A stretch of DNA of 64,000 nt, from positions 5,921,205 to 5,985,204 of the forward strand of contig NC_045138.2 in the NCBI RefSeq assembly GCF_008831285.2, read 5' to 3'. Within the stretch, counting starts at the first letter, position 1. Every line of letters begins with the position of its first letter. The stretch comes from Nymphaea colorata. Its lineage: Eukaryota; Streptophyta; Magnoliopsida; Nymphaeales; Nymphaeaceae. A program made the position numbers and the translations under genes. The notes beneath the pieces were generated by a model. It ran no database searches, was not told the origin of the DNA, and worked only from the letters and a program-made list of their open reading frames with translations. Of the stretch, positions 46,891-57,632 are shown piece after piece.

Positions 46891-47772
46891 AAATAAAGAT
46901 TTTAAAAGATAAATCAGAAAGGGGGAGAGAGAGATTAATAAAAAGGAGAAATAGAGATCTTAAGAGAAATTAAAGAGAGACAAAGACAGAAAAATCAAAA
47001 GAGGGAGGGAGACAAGAGAAAAAGTGACTTTAAGAGGGAAATCAAAGAGAGAGAGAGAAGGAAATTAATAAAAGAGGAAGAAAAAGAGATTTTTAGTGAA
47101 AAATCAAAGAAAGAGAATCCTAAGAAAGAGAGAGAGAAAGATTAATAAAAAGAGAGAAAAAGGGATTTTAAGAAAGAAATTAAATGGAAAATGATTAATA
47201 AAAGAGAGAGAGAATGAATTTTATAGAAAAGTCGAAAAGTGAGAGAAAGAGAAACAAAATGAGAGAGAAAAGCATAAGATTAATAAGAGAGAGGGAGAGA
47301 AAGAAAGAGATTTTGGGACAGAAATCGATGAGGGAGAGAGAGAAAGAGTTTTAAAAGAGAGAGAGAGGGTGAGGTTAATAAAAGAGAACAAAGATATTAA
47401 TCTAAGAGAGGGAGATAAATAAAAGAAAGAAAAAGAAATTTTAATTTAGAAATAGAAGAAAGGGAGAGAACTATGAATAAAGGAGAAAAAAAAGGTTCTA
47501 AGAGAGTAATTGAAGAGAGTGGAAGAGATTTAAAAACGGGGATACATAGAGGAGAGGGGAAAAGAGATTAATAAGAGAGAAAGAGAGAGAGTGTGTGTGT
47601 TGGTGGTGTAAAAATAGATTTTTGATATTCTAGATTGTATCAAACATGTATAAAGATAATTATGCAAGAAATATTGTAGCAAATTTTTTTTTGAGTTAAA
47701 ATTTGTTATATATATATTTTACGTGGAGGGAGGTACCATTGCGTCATTTATGCGTCTCTGGTGATGCTTGCG

Positions 47773-48178
47773 TATTATAAACATGCACTTTCACGAGATT
47801 GGAGAGAAGCATCTTGCTATAGGAGGGGAGCAGAAGCAGCAATTTGAATCTAGCTAATCTAGATGATAGAAATTGAAGGGACTGAGAAAGCAGTTTCAAC
47901 TACTCTTTAGCATCGTCTAAATTAGACGGACGTGGCCGAAGACTTGATCTTTTTGAGAGGAACGTGGCCGAAGACTTGATCTTTTTGAGAGGAACGTGGC
48001 CGAAGACTACAAGTCAATGGTAATTGTCGGCAGCCTGCTCTTTATCATTAGCTGGTGGAGCTAATTGTCAATGGCAATTGTGGCAGTGTAGTCTTTATAT
48101 TGAGCACTTTACCTTCCCTGCCACTCAAAAATTTCTTCTCTTCCTCTTGCTCTTCCATCCACAGAGAGAGCTGAGAAG
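47773..48178 (+). promoter_or_regulatory. Promoter and 5' untranslated region of the NLR
   Basis: A TATA-like TATTATAAA lies at 47773-47781, about 400 bases before the NLR start codon. The whole stretch from there to about 48112 recurs at 56780-57080, ending at the same word 'tattgagca'. It includes a 32-bp tandem repeat (47930-48010) and a segment ('actacaagtcaatggtaattgtcggcagcctgctcttta' region) that resembles part of the fold-back arms (55712-55750). Confidence 0.55.
47930..48010 (+). repeat. 32-bp tandem repeat in NLR 5' region
   Basis: Units begin 'acgtggccgaagacttgatc' at 47930 and 47962, with a third start at 47994 that diverges after 'gaagact'. The related copies at 56945-57000 and 41980-42030 have only one unit, so the array expanded in this copy. 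Confidence 0.85.
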
Positions 48179-50902
48179 ATGGAAATAGTAATGGGAGTAT
48201 TTGCAGAAGCAGCTATTTCTAATCTGTTGGGAGCCGTAACTAATTTGCTGAAACACGAAGTGGAGCTCATCCGGAATGCCAAAGTCGAACTCAACCAGCT
48301 TGAGGGGAACCTGGAATGCTTGAAGAAGGCCCTCAAAGATGTAGATCGCAAGCCCTTTCTCAGCAACAAGCGCAACAGAGATCTGGAGGGAGAGCAGAAG
48401 GATGTTTTCTATGATGCACAAGATATCATCGAAGAATGCCAAACCATAATTGAGCTCAGCTCGAAGAAGGTAAGAAAGGCTTGGATCCTTGATGTGTCTG
48501 CTCCCTACCGTCTTAGGAATGAAATTAAAACGATCAACGAAAGGCTTAGTAAAATATTAAAAGAACCAATGGTGGATTTGTTCAAAACAAAACCAAAAGA
48601 TAATAGCCAGGGCCCTATTGGTGTTGAAGATGACAACCCCCGAGAGACAACCCATCACATAGGTGCACAACCACCGATAGGCAGGGAGAATGATAAAAGG
48701 GTGATAGTAGAAAAACTCTTGTTCAATTGTTCTAGACAGAGTAGTATGCCAGAGAAGCATGATGTTTCTATTATCTCAATTGTAGGAGAAGGCGGGATCG
48801 GCAAGACTACTCTTGCAAAAATGGTCTTTAATGAAGTCGAACAACAGTTCAGGGATCATAGATGGTGGGTTTGTGTTTCTGAGAGGCCAAAACGTAAGGA
48901 TTTATTGCGGAAAATACTGAAGGAAGTGTGCAAGGAATCTAAAGCAGGACTTGATACTTCTTTGAATGACTTGTGCACACAAATACGGAGAGAACTTTGG
49001 AAGAAAAGATTTTTGTTGGTATTAGATGACGTATGGGAACTAGATTGGTGGCAGGGAGAGGTAGAGAGCACTCTTATGAGAGGTTTAATGGGGAGCAAAA
49101 TTTTGATCACTAGTCGAAATATCGATGTCTCAAAAGGGGTTGGAGCTTTATATATGCATAGATTGCCAATATTGAAGGATGATGAGAGTTGGAATTTATT
49201 TTTGAACAAGGCATTGATGACCGAAACTGATTTGGCAAGTCACAATTTGCAAGATATTGCGAAAAAAATAGTCAAGAAGTGCAGTGGGTTGCCACTTGTG
49301 GTCCAAACAGTTGGGTCCTTAATGTGAACAAAAAACATGGAAAAAGCAGAGTGGAAGGCAGTTGCAGATAGTGTGATCTGGGACTGGAAGATGCCTGCCT
49401 CATCATCTTCCTCTCAATATGGTAGCATTCTTCCTGGTTTGATAATGAGCTACGATGACTTGCCACCTTATTTGAGGTGTTGTTTCGTTTATTGCAGCAT
49501 TTTTCCAAAGGATCATGAGATCAAAAGGGAGCTATTGATCATGCAATGGGTGGCACATGGATTGGTTGAGGAAAAGGAAGGTGTAGGTGTGGAAGTGACA
49601 GCAAACCAATACATTGAAGATTTGAGAAGGCGTTGCTTGATTGAAACACATAGATCTGATAGGGGCACTTGTGTCAAATTGCATGACATTTTGCATGACC
49701 TTGCCTCATATGTAGGTGGAAAGGAATATAGCCATGCCTTTGCTACTGAGCAGACCCGCCATCTGTCATTACTTGGTCAAGCCAATGCAGAAGCGGCCAT
49801 GAAATATAATGCCTCAGGAGCAGCAAATAAGGTGCGGACAATATTGTTGAGTGCATCCTTGCCTTTGGTGGAATTGATCAATTTCAAGCGATTGAGGGTG
49901 TTATCATTGATGAAATGTCGAATAGATGAGCTATCGAACTCCATTGAATGCCTTTCACTTCTAAAATATCTCGATCTAAGATGGTCTGAGGTGAGACGAT
50001 TGCCCAGGTCAATTGGCAGACTCTATAACTTGCAAACATTGGATTTAAGTGATAGTGATATTGAAGAGTTGCCCGTGGAAATGGTCGAACTGTGCAACTT
50101 GAGGTATCTTGGGATGGAAAGAACAGTGTGTTTGAAATTTATGGCAGAAGGCTTGGGGAAGCTTACCAATTTATGGACCTTGCATAAGTTTCTGGTATGC
50201 AATGACAATGGAGGATGCAATATTAGGGAGCTAGAAAACTTGAACAAACTGAAAGGGAAATTGCTAATAGAAGGTTTGGGTGGGGGAAGGGTGAAAGCAA
50301 TTGATGCAGAGAAAGCACAACTTAAGGAGAAGCATGAGCTAAATGTTGTAGAATTGGTCTTCGAGGTGGATGATAATGTTTCTGAACACAGAAGTTTGCT
50401 AGAGGCTTTGGAACCTCCACATGGCATCGAGAGGTTGAGAATTTGTGATTATGAAGGAGATACGCCTGCGTGGTATTTGGACACCACCAACTATATGGAG
50501 CTGCGGACACTACAGCTGCGATGTTGCCCATTGTTGGCAACAGTAATCGGAATTAACTGTTTGGAAAATTTGGAGGTCAACATCTGCCCAACATTGTGTG
50601 AATTGCCAAGCATGCCTTCGCTCAAGTCATTGAAGGTGAACGGATGTAATGGGCTAAAAACCCTCGCTAACATGCCTATCTTAGAGTCTTTGGAGGTGGT
50701 TGAATGTGGCAGCCTTGAGCACGTTGCTGAGATGCCTGCACTCATGTCACTGAGGGTGGACAGATGTAATATGCTGAAGACTCTTGCTAATATGTCGGCC
50801 TTGGAATTGTTGACGCTGATTCAATGTCGCAGCCTAAAGCAAGTAGCTGAGGTGCTTGCACTCAGGCCACTGGTCCTTGTTAGTGTTGCTGCTAGATCCT
50901 AA
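48179..50902 (+). pseudogene. CC-NB-ARC-LRR (CNL) resistance gene with one in-frame stop and cut LRR
   Basis: Starts MEIVMGVFAEAAISNLLG; N-terminal coiled-coil (Rx type) with FYDAQDIIEE near residue 77. NB-ARC motifs in order: P-loop GEGGIGKTTLAK (about 202-213), RNBS-A, kinase-2 LLVLDDVWE (about 279-287), RNBS-B GSKILITSR, GLPL CSGLPLVV (about 368). A TGA at 49325-49327 interrupts VGSLM-TKNMEKAEWK in the same frame; elsewhere in the family an arginine (R) is expected there, and CGA to TGA is one step. After it come CFVYCSIFPKDHEI (RNBS-D) and VKLHDILHDLA (MHD region with LHD), then LRRs. The last units are strict 20-residue repeats (60 bp), cut at about 50880 where copia sequence begins. It would be an intracellular immune receptor; as read, it is truncated at NB-ARC. 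Confidence 0.9.
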
Positions 50903-53496
50903 GGATTACATCTTGTGTTGCCGCGTTTCATTCTCATGGCAAATCAAGAAGCATCATCAAATACAGGAGTCAACTCTGATACGGGTATGAATTTTCTTGC
51001 TTCTCCTCTTCAGTGCCCAAGCAATTTACAGCATTTCCTCACCATCAAGTTAAATGCTGAAAATTATCTTATTTGGGAATCTCAATTCACTTCAATTTTG
51101 ATCTCATTTGGTCTTATGGGATATATTGATGGAAGCAAACCTGCTCCATCAATGTTTAGAAGTGGAACAACTGAAATTAGTTCAGAATATATTGAATGGT
51201 TGAGAAATGATCAACTACTTTTGAGTTGGATTAAGTCCTCTCTATCTGAAGCAATACATACCCAAATTATTGGTTTAAAAACCTCTCTAGAGGTTTGGAG
51301 CGCTCTTAGGCAGTCATATGCCACTCAATCTATGGCTCGAATAATGCAGTTAAAATCACAGTTTCAAGATTTGAAAAAGGGGTCTAGTTCTATGGATGTT
51401 TATATAAACAAAGCAAAATCTATTGCTCATCAATTAGCCATTGCATCCAAACCTGTTGATGAAGATGATCTTGTTCTTCAAATTCTTAGAGGATTGCCAA
51501 GTGAATATCTTGCTTTTAAAGTCAGTATGGAAACTCGAAAGGACCCTGTCTCTTTGAACGAACTTCATGGGCTTCTTCTCATACAAGAAGCCAACTTAAA
51601 AGAAGATGATTCTCAAACTTTTGAATCTATTATGCCGGCTGCGAATATTGCCTCAAAACAAGTTTACAACAAGCAAACCAACTACAGAGGTCGTGGTAGA
51701 AACAACTATCAATCTAGAGGAGGAGTCCGGAAAAGTGATCAATACAAAGGTGATCGTTTTGTGTGCCAAATATGTGGAAAAGTTGGTCATATTGCAAAGT
51801 TTTGTTGGTCATATACTAACTTGCTTAAAGAAAAAGAGACAACGCCTCCTCAAGCATATCATGCAGTTTCTTCTAGCACTCTGAATCAAGACATTGGAGA
51901 TGACAATTGGTATCCTGACTCCGGTGCGACTCATCTCATCACCAATGATATCAATAACTTGTTCATTCATGCCAAATACAAAGGTGGAGATGCAGTAAAA
52001 ATCGGAGATGGATCAGGTTTGAGAATTTTTCATATTGGTTCTTCAAAGACATCTCAAAATTTAGTTTTAAATGATCTCCTTCATGTGCCCAAAATAACAA
52101 GAAACTTGTTATCTGTACAACGTTTTTCTAAGGATAATGGAGTCTATTTTGAGTTTCATCCTAATATGTGCTATGTTAAGCAGCAGGGAACGGGAAAAAT
52201 TCTTCATCAAGGAACGAGCAGTGATGGGCTATATAAGATTGACCTTAGTAGCAAAAAAAAGGAAGCACAACTTGGAGAAAGACATACTATTGGGCAGTGG
52301 CACAAAAGACTTGGTCACCCTTCATTTTCCATTGTTAAGAGGTTTTGAACAAGTATGATTTGTCTTATTATGATGATTGTTTAAATTATTTGTGTGAAGC
52401 TTGTCAAAAAGCTAAGAGTCATAAACTTCCATTTAATGCTATTTCAAGTAAGGTGAAATGCCCGCTTGAACTCATTTATTCTGATGTATGGGGTCCAGCC
52501 CCAGTGGAGAGTGTGAATGGTTTTAAGTACTATGTGATTTTTATGGATGCGTTTTCAAGATATACTTGGATTTATTTGATGAAAAAAAAATCAGATGTCA
52601 GTCATGTTTTTAAAGCTTTCAAGACACTTTCTGAAAATCTCACTGGGCACAAGATAAAATATTTTCACTCAGATTGGGGAGGAGAATTTCGAGGGCTTCA
52701 ATCATATCTTGTCGATAATGGGATTGGACATAGAATATCATGTCCTCATACCCCTGAACAAAATGGAGCAGCTGAAAGGAGACATAAACATATTGTTGAA
52801 ACAGGTTTATCTCTAATGGCAGAAGGTAATATTCCTAAGAACTTTTGGTCATATGCTTTTTGTACTGCTGTATATTTGATTAACCGAATGCCAACCAAGA
52901 TTCTTGATTTTGCTTCTCCTTTGGAAAAATTGTTCAAAGAGAAACCTGACTATGGCTTCCTCAAAATCTTTGGATGTGAATGCTTTCCTTGTTTAAGAGC
53001 TTATCAGAAAAATAAATTAGATTACCGTTCTGAAAGATGTGTTTTCTTGGGTTATGCTCCTCAACATAAAGGATATTATTGTTTGGGTGTACGAACCCGT
53101 AAAATCTATATTTCGAGACATGTCCAATTTAATGAGAAAAAATTTTCTTTTATTGATACTCAAGAAACTAGAACTCAAGATCTAGAAACTCAAAACCAAG
53201 CTATAATTTTAACCTCCCCTCATGAATATCAGTTCTCAAACCCTACAATACCATCATCTAGTACCTCCACAACTTCAGAGGAACCCTTACTTCAGTCTGA
53301 AACAAATAGTGAATCTCAACCTGAAACTCTTGAAAATGAGGAGCCTACCCAATCCAATGAAAATGAACCAAATCAAGAACGAGTCCATCCTATGACTACT
53401 AGATCTCAAGTGGGAATCTTCAAACCTAATTCTAAATACAATGAGTTCCATACATATTTTTCTAGCAAACACTCTCTTCCAAGAGCTCTGATACCA
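50880..53496 (+). mobile_element. Copia element 2: gag-protease-integrase only, no RT
   Basis: The NLR reading changes to a copia leader at about 50880 with no LTR between. A gag-pro-integrase body follows, and homology stops at 'SLPRAL' where RT should begin. The next 14 bases are the reverse complement of a copia primer-binding site, followed by an antisense LTR. Both ends are therefore abnormal: no 5' LTR, no RT/RNase H, no polypurine tract in this orientation. The good state of the frame suggests a recent event. Confidence 0.8.
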
Positions 53497-53513
53497 TGTA
53501 AGAAATCAAAATG
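50937..53513 (+). pseudogene. gag-pol: Copia gag-pol fragment (gag, protease, integrase)
   Basis: Starts MANQEASSN. Gag domain with LTIKLNAENYLIWESQ; zinc knuckle CQICGKVGHIAKFC at about residue 282; protease WYPDSGATHLI at about 328; GAG-pre-integrase QWHKRLGHPSF. A single-base loss at about 52340 shifts the frame. It continues with integrase: zinc CEACQKAKSH, catalytic D in IYSDVWGP, D in HSDWGGEF, E in QNGAAERRH. It ends in an acidic, Gln/Asn/Ser-rich linker and MTTRSQVGIFKPN just before the missing RT. The last seven codons come from the antisense LTR junction. Confidence 0.88.
53483..53496 (-). other. Antisense copia primer-binding site
   Basis: The minus strand reads TGGTATCAGAGCTC directly after the CA end of an antisense LTR at 53497. 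This is the initiator tRNA-Met site of a minus-strand copia element whose body is missing here. Confidence 0.75.
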
Positions 53514-53865
53514 AAGAAATAATTAAAGGGACAAAAATTTTTAAAGTGGTTCAGCCAATAGGCCTACGTCCACTAGTCTATCATTTCTTGCTTGCCTTCT
53601 TTTGGTGGAGAGGCTCATTTATATAGAGGAGTTACATAAGGGGTCTCTAGTTCCCAAGAGACATGACTTTTCATCTTCCAACATACATGACTTTTCATCC
53701 CTCAAGTGACATGACTTTTCATCTCTCAAGAGACATGTCTTTTCATTTCCTAAGAGACATGACTTTTCATCTTCCAACAGACATGACTTTTCATCTCTCA
53801 AGAGACATGACTTTTCATCTCCCAAGTAATACACATTGAGAGCCTTCTTGGTGTTTCTGTTAACA
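53497..53865 (-). repeat. Antisense copia LTR
   Basis: On the minus strand it begins TGTTAACAGAAACACC and ends TTTCTTACA, then runs into the primer-binding site, so it is the 5' LTR of a minus-strand element. It contains a 24-bp minisatellite. The base after its right edge is within an NLR repeat unit (gtaatatgctgaag), so it was inserted into the LRR coding sequence. Confidence 0.7.
53653..53828. repeat. 24-bp minisatellite, seven units
   Basis: Units of the form 'acatgacttttcatc' plus nine variable bases repeat every 24 bases, seven times. Translated on the minus strand this gives an eight-residue DEKSCLLx repeat, but the frame is inside an LTR and is not a gene. Confidence 0.85.
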
Positions 53866-53896
53866 GTAATATGCTGAAGACTCTTCCTAAATGCCA
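53866..53896 (+). pseudogene. 31-bp scrap of NLR LRR coding sequence
   Basis: 'gtaatatgctgaagactc' followed by a near-match to the LRR unit start found at 61491 and 50763 (CNMLKTL). It is bounded on both sides by LTR-like sequence that starts TG after 'CCA'. Confidence 0.65.
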
Positions 53897-54210
53897 TGTA
53901 AAGAGGAAGAAGAACAAAAATGAACAGAATTTTTTAACGTGGTTCAGAATTGTTCCTACTCGACGATCTCAGTCATCAAATCTCCGTTGACTGGTTTCCT
54001 TCCTCAATGGATTTTATACATTTGTTAGGAAAGTTCAAATTCAAATTACATCTATAAATGATGTTCCACCGCCTTCGACACTCGGCCACAATTCTTGGCT
54101 ATGGCTAGTGGCCTATTTCGTTATTGTGCCTTTGAAGAAGGAGGGTTCTCTCTCAAAGCTTCCATGGATTCTCTACACTCATTTGTAGATTCATCCCTAT
54201 CACCTGGAGG
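53897..54210 (-). repeat. Second antisense LTR-like segment
   Basis: Starts 'tgtaaagaggaagaag' and shares the layout '...aacgtggttcag' with the LTR at 53497 ('...aaagtggttcag'), preceded by CCA. The far end cannot be fixed because a fold-back arm begins around 54215. Homology is weak and partial. Confidence 0.35.
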
Positions 54211-54214
54211 GAGG

Positions 54215-55524
54215 ACCAAAGATTCATCCCTCTCACCTATCACCATGGGCGAGAACCATTCTTATCTTTTGTAGAATCTTCTCTTCACTCATTTTGTATA
54301 TTTAATTGTAATCGTAATTGTAATAGAGAAAACTTATAAGCTTGACATGACTTGCGCAAATCAAACTATTATAATATGAAGTTCTATAATCAATATTGTC
54401 TACTTTTCGTGTTCCCAAAGCAATTGTAATAAAAAAATATGACTCATTCATTTATCTCTCCCTTCTACATGCAAGTAAGTTTCAACAACATTCATTCTTG
54501 AAAATGGCCTTTAAGTCAATGCTAAATTAATTAGTAAACGAAAAGAAAGTAGTTGCCCTTCAATGGCAAATAATTTAATTTTGAGAAGTGCACATCTATT
54601 TGTACTTCTGCAGTGAAGCTTGATGTTGTTTGATGATGAGACCGAAATTGTGGAATTTTAAAATTAAATTGTCATTTTTTATGACATGAGAACTATGTTA
54701 TCCAATAAAAAATTTTAATTCCAGAATTATATGCTCATCCTCGAATTAGAATTTTGGAATTGTGATTCTATCCTAAGAGATGGAAATGGAATTATGATTC
54801 CATAATTTTAGATTTCTTTCATGAAGACGAAATTCATTGAAATAGGCTCCAAAAAATGGAAGGAAAAGAAAGAAAAAAAAAACAAAGCCAATAAAGATAA
54901 AGACTAGGCTGCCGACAACTACAGTTGACTTGTAGACTTGGGCCCTCCCCCTCATAAAAGTCAAGTTGAGCGAGTGGGTCCGTTTAATTTAATTAGCTCC
55001 AATGCCACATTATTGTCTGGTTAGTGGTACAGAAAGTAATTTTAATGTTAAAAAAAAAAGTCCAACCACATTCACACACCCTTATCAGGTGAAGTAATTT
55101 TGCCATCAATTTCATGTCCAGTGATTTCATTGTCACCATTAGTAAAGAACTGAAGATAAGCTCGATTTCAAGACTAAAGCCCCTCTCTTCGTGTTAATCA
55201 ATTCATATGATATGATCACATAGGCAATTGAGGGATATTCTATGATGGCCGTCCATCATTGAGACGACTCCCTCAAATTAGTTATATGAATCTACGACTT
55301 TAAGAAGAGTGAGTTTAGAACTCATTTACAATGGCCTGCTTTTAATGGTGGACTTGAATTTATAGTAAGTCATAGATGATAATTCCAATTCGGGAGTTGT
55401 GTTCTCCACCCAACCATAAAGGAAGTAGGAATATATTATCTTAGAAACAACTATTATTTCCAGTTAGGTAGATGATCTACATCGAGTTGCTTGAAGATTA
55501 TTGCAAGTTCTCTTGTATCACATT

Positions 55525-55594
<70 letters not shown>

Positions 55595-56405
55595 TTAAAT
55601 TAAATTGAGGGAGGCACTCTGTACCGCTGACAAGACAATAGTGTGGTATTGGAGCTAATTCAATTAAATGGACCCACTCGCTCAACTTGGTTTTTACGAG
55701 GGAAGGGCTCAAGTCTAAAGGTCAACTGTAATCGTCGGCAGCCTGGTTATCTTCATTCCTGCTTTGACCTTTTTTTTCCTTCCTTTTTTTTGGGGTTCAA
55801 TGAATTTCATCTTCATGAAAAAAACTTAAAATTATGTAATCATTATTCCATCTCTTAGGATAGAATCACAATTCCAAAATTCTAATTCAAAAATTTGTTT
55901 GTTGGATAACATAGTTCTCATGTCATCGAAAATGAAGAATTGAGTTTTAAATTCCACAATTTTGGTCTCATCAAACACCCTCAAGCTTCGGTGGGGACGT
56001 ACAAATAGATGTGCAGTTCTCAAAATTAAATTACTTGCCATTTGGTTTCTTACTAATTAAGTCGACTAGTTCAACATCAAGTGTTTAAAGGCCATTTTCA
56101 AAAATGAATGTTGTTGAAACTTACTTGTATTGTGAAAGGATTGATAAATGAATGAATGGTATTTTTAGTAAGGTACATTGAGAAAAGAATACTTTACACT
56201 ATCAGCGATGAAGGGATTATCATTTGCTTTGAGAACACGAAAAGTAGACAATATTGATTAGCGAAATTTATATTATAATAGTTTAATTTACGCAAGTCAT
56301 GTCTCGGTTATCAGTTTCCTCAATTACAATTACATTTACATTTACAAAATGACTGTAGAGAATCGACAAAAGATAGGAATGGGCATCGGTCCAGGTGATA
56401 GGTGA
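54215..56405. mobile_element. Fold-back element, about 2.1 kb, complete copy
   Basis: The left half (54215-55500) and right half (55590-56405) are imperfect reverse complements. Paired landmarks include 'accattcttatcttttgtagaatcttc' with 'gattctctac...caaaagataggaatgg' in reverse, 'gacatgacttgcgcaaat' with 'acgcaagtcatgtc', 'caatattgtctacttttcgtgttc' with its complement at 56230, and 'gaattgtgattctatcctaagagatgg' with its complement at 55848. The centre is a (TA)n run at 55528-55588. No transposase. Size and layout match fold-back or long-TIR non-autonomous elements; the DNA transposon superfamily is not determined. Confidence 0.75.
55528..55588. repeat. TA microsatellite at the centre of the fold-back element
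   Basis: About thirty TA units with no interruption. It lies at the loop of the potential hairpin. Confidence 0.95.
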
Positions 56406-56770
56406 TAGTTAATTGGCCTGGCTTACTATTTGGATCTAGTTCATATCCAAATCCAAGTGACTGACCCTTTTCAGGCCCAAGGATCTAGACATCATGGTAA
56501 TTTCCAAAACCATTAATTTTCAGTTGAAAATCCTCCAAAATACCCTTAAATGTTCCCAAGATATTGTTGAATTTCCCAAATGCACTTGATTTTGTCAAAA
56601 TACCTTTTATTTTTCCAAAAAACCTCATTTTTGTGAAAAAAACCCAAAATGCAAACTGCTTCATTTCTATGCATTTTATAGAATTTGTAGTTTGTGTCTA
56701 CCCCATCTGGCCCATCCTCTTCTTCTTTATAAGAGGCCCTTAGGCCCACTCATAAACACACCTTTTTCTC
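56362..56770. repeat. Outer block of fold-back family, copy 3, with TATA-like site
   Basis: Matches 40505-40945, including 'ttcttctttataagaggcc' (56722-56740). It leads directly into the second copy of the NLR 5' region. Confidence 0.75.
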
Positions 56771-56779
56771 TATGTGGCC

Positions 56780-57080
56780 CACTATTATAAAGATGCACTT
56801 TCACGAGATTGGAGAGAAGCATCTTGCTATAGGAGGGGAACAGAAGCAGGAATTTGAATCTAGCTAATCTAGATGATAGAAATTGAAGGGACTGAGAAAC
56901 CAGTTGCATCTACTCTTTACCACTGTCTAAATTAGGCGGACCCACTCTTACAACTTGATCTTTTTGAGAGGAAGGTGGCCAAAGACTACAAGTCCATGGT
57001 AATTGTCGGCAGTCTGCTCTTTATCATTAGCTGGTGGAGCTAATTGTCAATGGTAATTGTGGCAGCGTACTTTTTATATT
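56780..57080 (+). promoter_or_regulatory. Second copy of the NLR promoter/5' region, fused to copia
   Basis: Starts at 'attataaagatgcactttcacgag' and follows 47776-48110 closely ('gaagcatcttgctataggagggg', 'tagctaatctagatgatagaaattg', 'gagctaattgtcaatgg'), with one 32-bp unit only. At 'tattgagca' the match stops, and gag of copia element 3 begins in the next bases, where the NLR itself goes on to its start codon 70 bases later. Confidence 0.75.
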
Positions 57081-57629
57081 GAGCAACTTAGAGAGGGAAA
57101 ACCAGAGCATTTGAATGAAGTGCAGAGCATAATCAATCAGTTGTCAGTCATGAAAATGATATTAGATGATGAGTTACAGGCTCTCTTGTTGCTTAGCTCT
57201 CTTCCCGACACTTGGGAGACTTTAGTTGTTTCTTTGAGCAACTCCACTCCAGATGGTGTGCTTACGATGAAGCATGTAACCAGCAGCATTCTAAATGAAG
57301 AAATAAGGAGAAAGTCTCTTGGTACTGGTAGCTTGCAAGTGCTAGTGATGGGAGACAGGGGCAGACAGAAGAATCGTAACAAATGGCATGACATGTCAAA
57401 CTCTAGGTCCAAATCAAGACCCAAGATGACAAGTAAATGCTTTCATTGTAGTATTTCAGGACACAAGAAGATTAATTGTAGGAAATTGAAAGAAGAAAAA
57501 GAGCAGAAAAAGATGATTCAAGAGAATGTGAAGCCAAAAGAGTACACTGCAGTTGCTTCAGATGATGAGGTAGTGTTATTTTTATCTGAAAAAAATGATT
57601 GTCTTACAGTTCAGAATGGTGATTCTACA
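57081..57629 (+). pseudogene. gag: gag (C-terminal half) of copia element 3
   Basis: Opens mid-domain with REGKPEHLNEVQSIINQLS...LLLSSLPDTWETLVV, the middle of a UBN2-type gag, then the zinc knuckle CFHCSISGHKKINC at about residue 129 of the frame. It stops at a TAG at 57630-57632 just before the protease; the following codons (ILDTGASYHATP) are in the same frame. Confidence 0.85.
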
Positions 57630-57632
57630 TAG

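Larger units (their letters stand above)
45930..47610. repeat. Purine-rich GA dispersed repeat, copy 2
   Basis: Same GA-rich style as 1-2190, with 'attaataaaagaga' and 'ttttaagagagaaat' phrases, and the shared core at 46430-46890. It contains two TA microsatellites (46257-46304 and 46357-46386) which the first copy lacks. It ends about 160 bp upstream of the NLR promoter. Confidence 0.85.

Noticed and set aside
48109-49508. Minus-strand frames across the NLR (for example 48856-49209)
   Set aside because: Antisense shadows of a strong coding frame with clear NB-ARC motifs on the + strand.
53653-53828. CRISPR-like array
   Set aside because: The 24-bp units have only nine variable bases between them with no separate spacers, it lies in a plant LTR, and no cas gene exists. 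It is a minisatellite.
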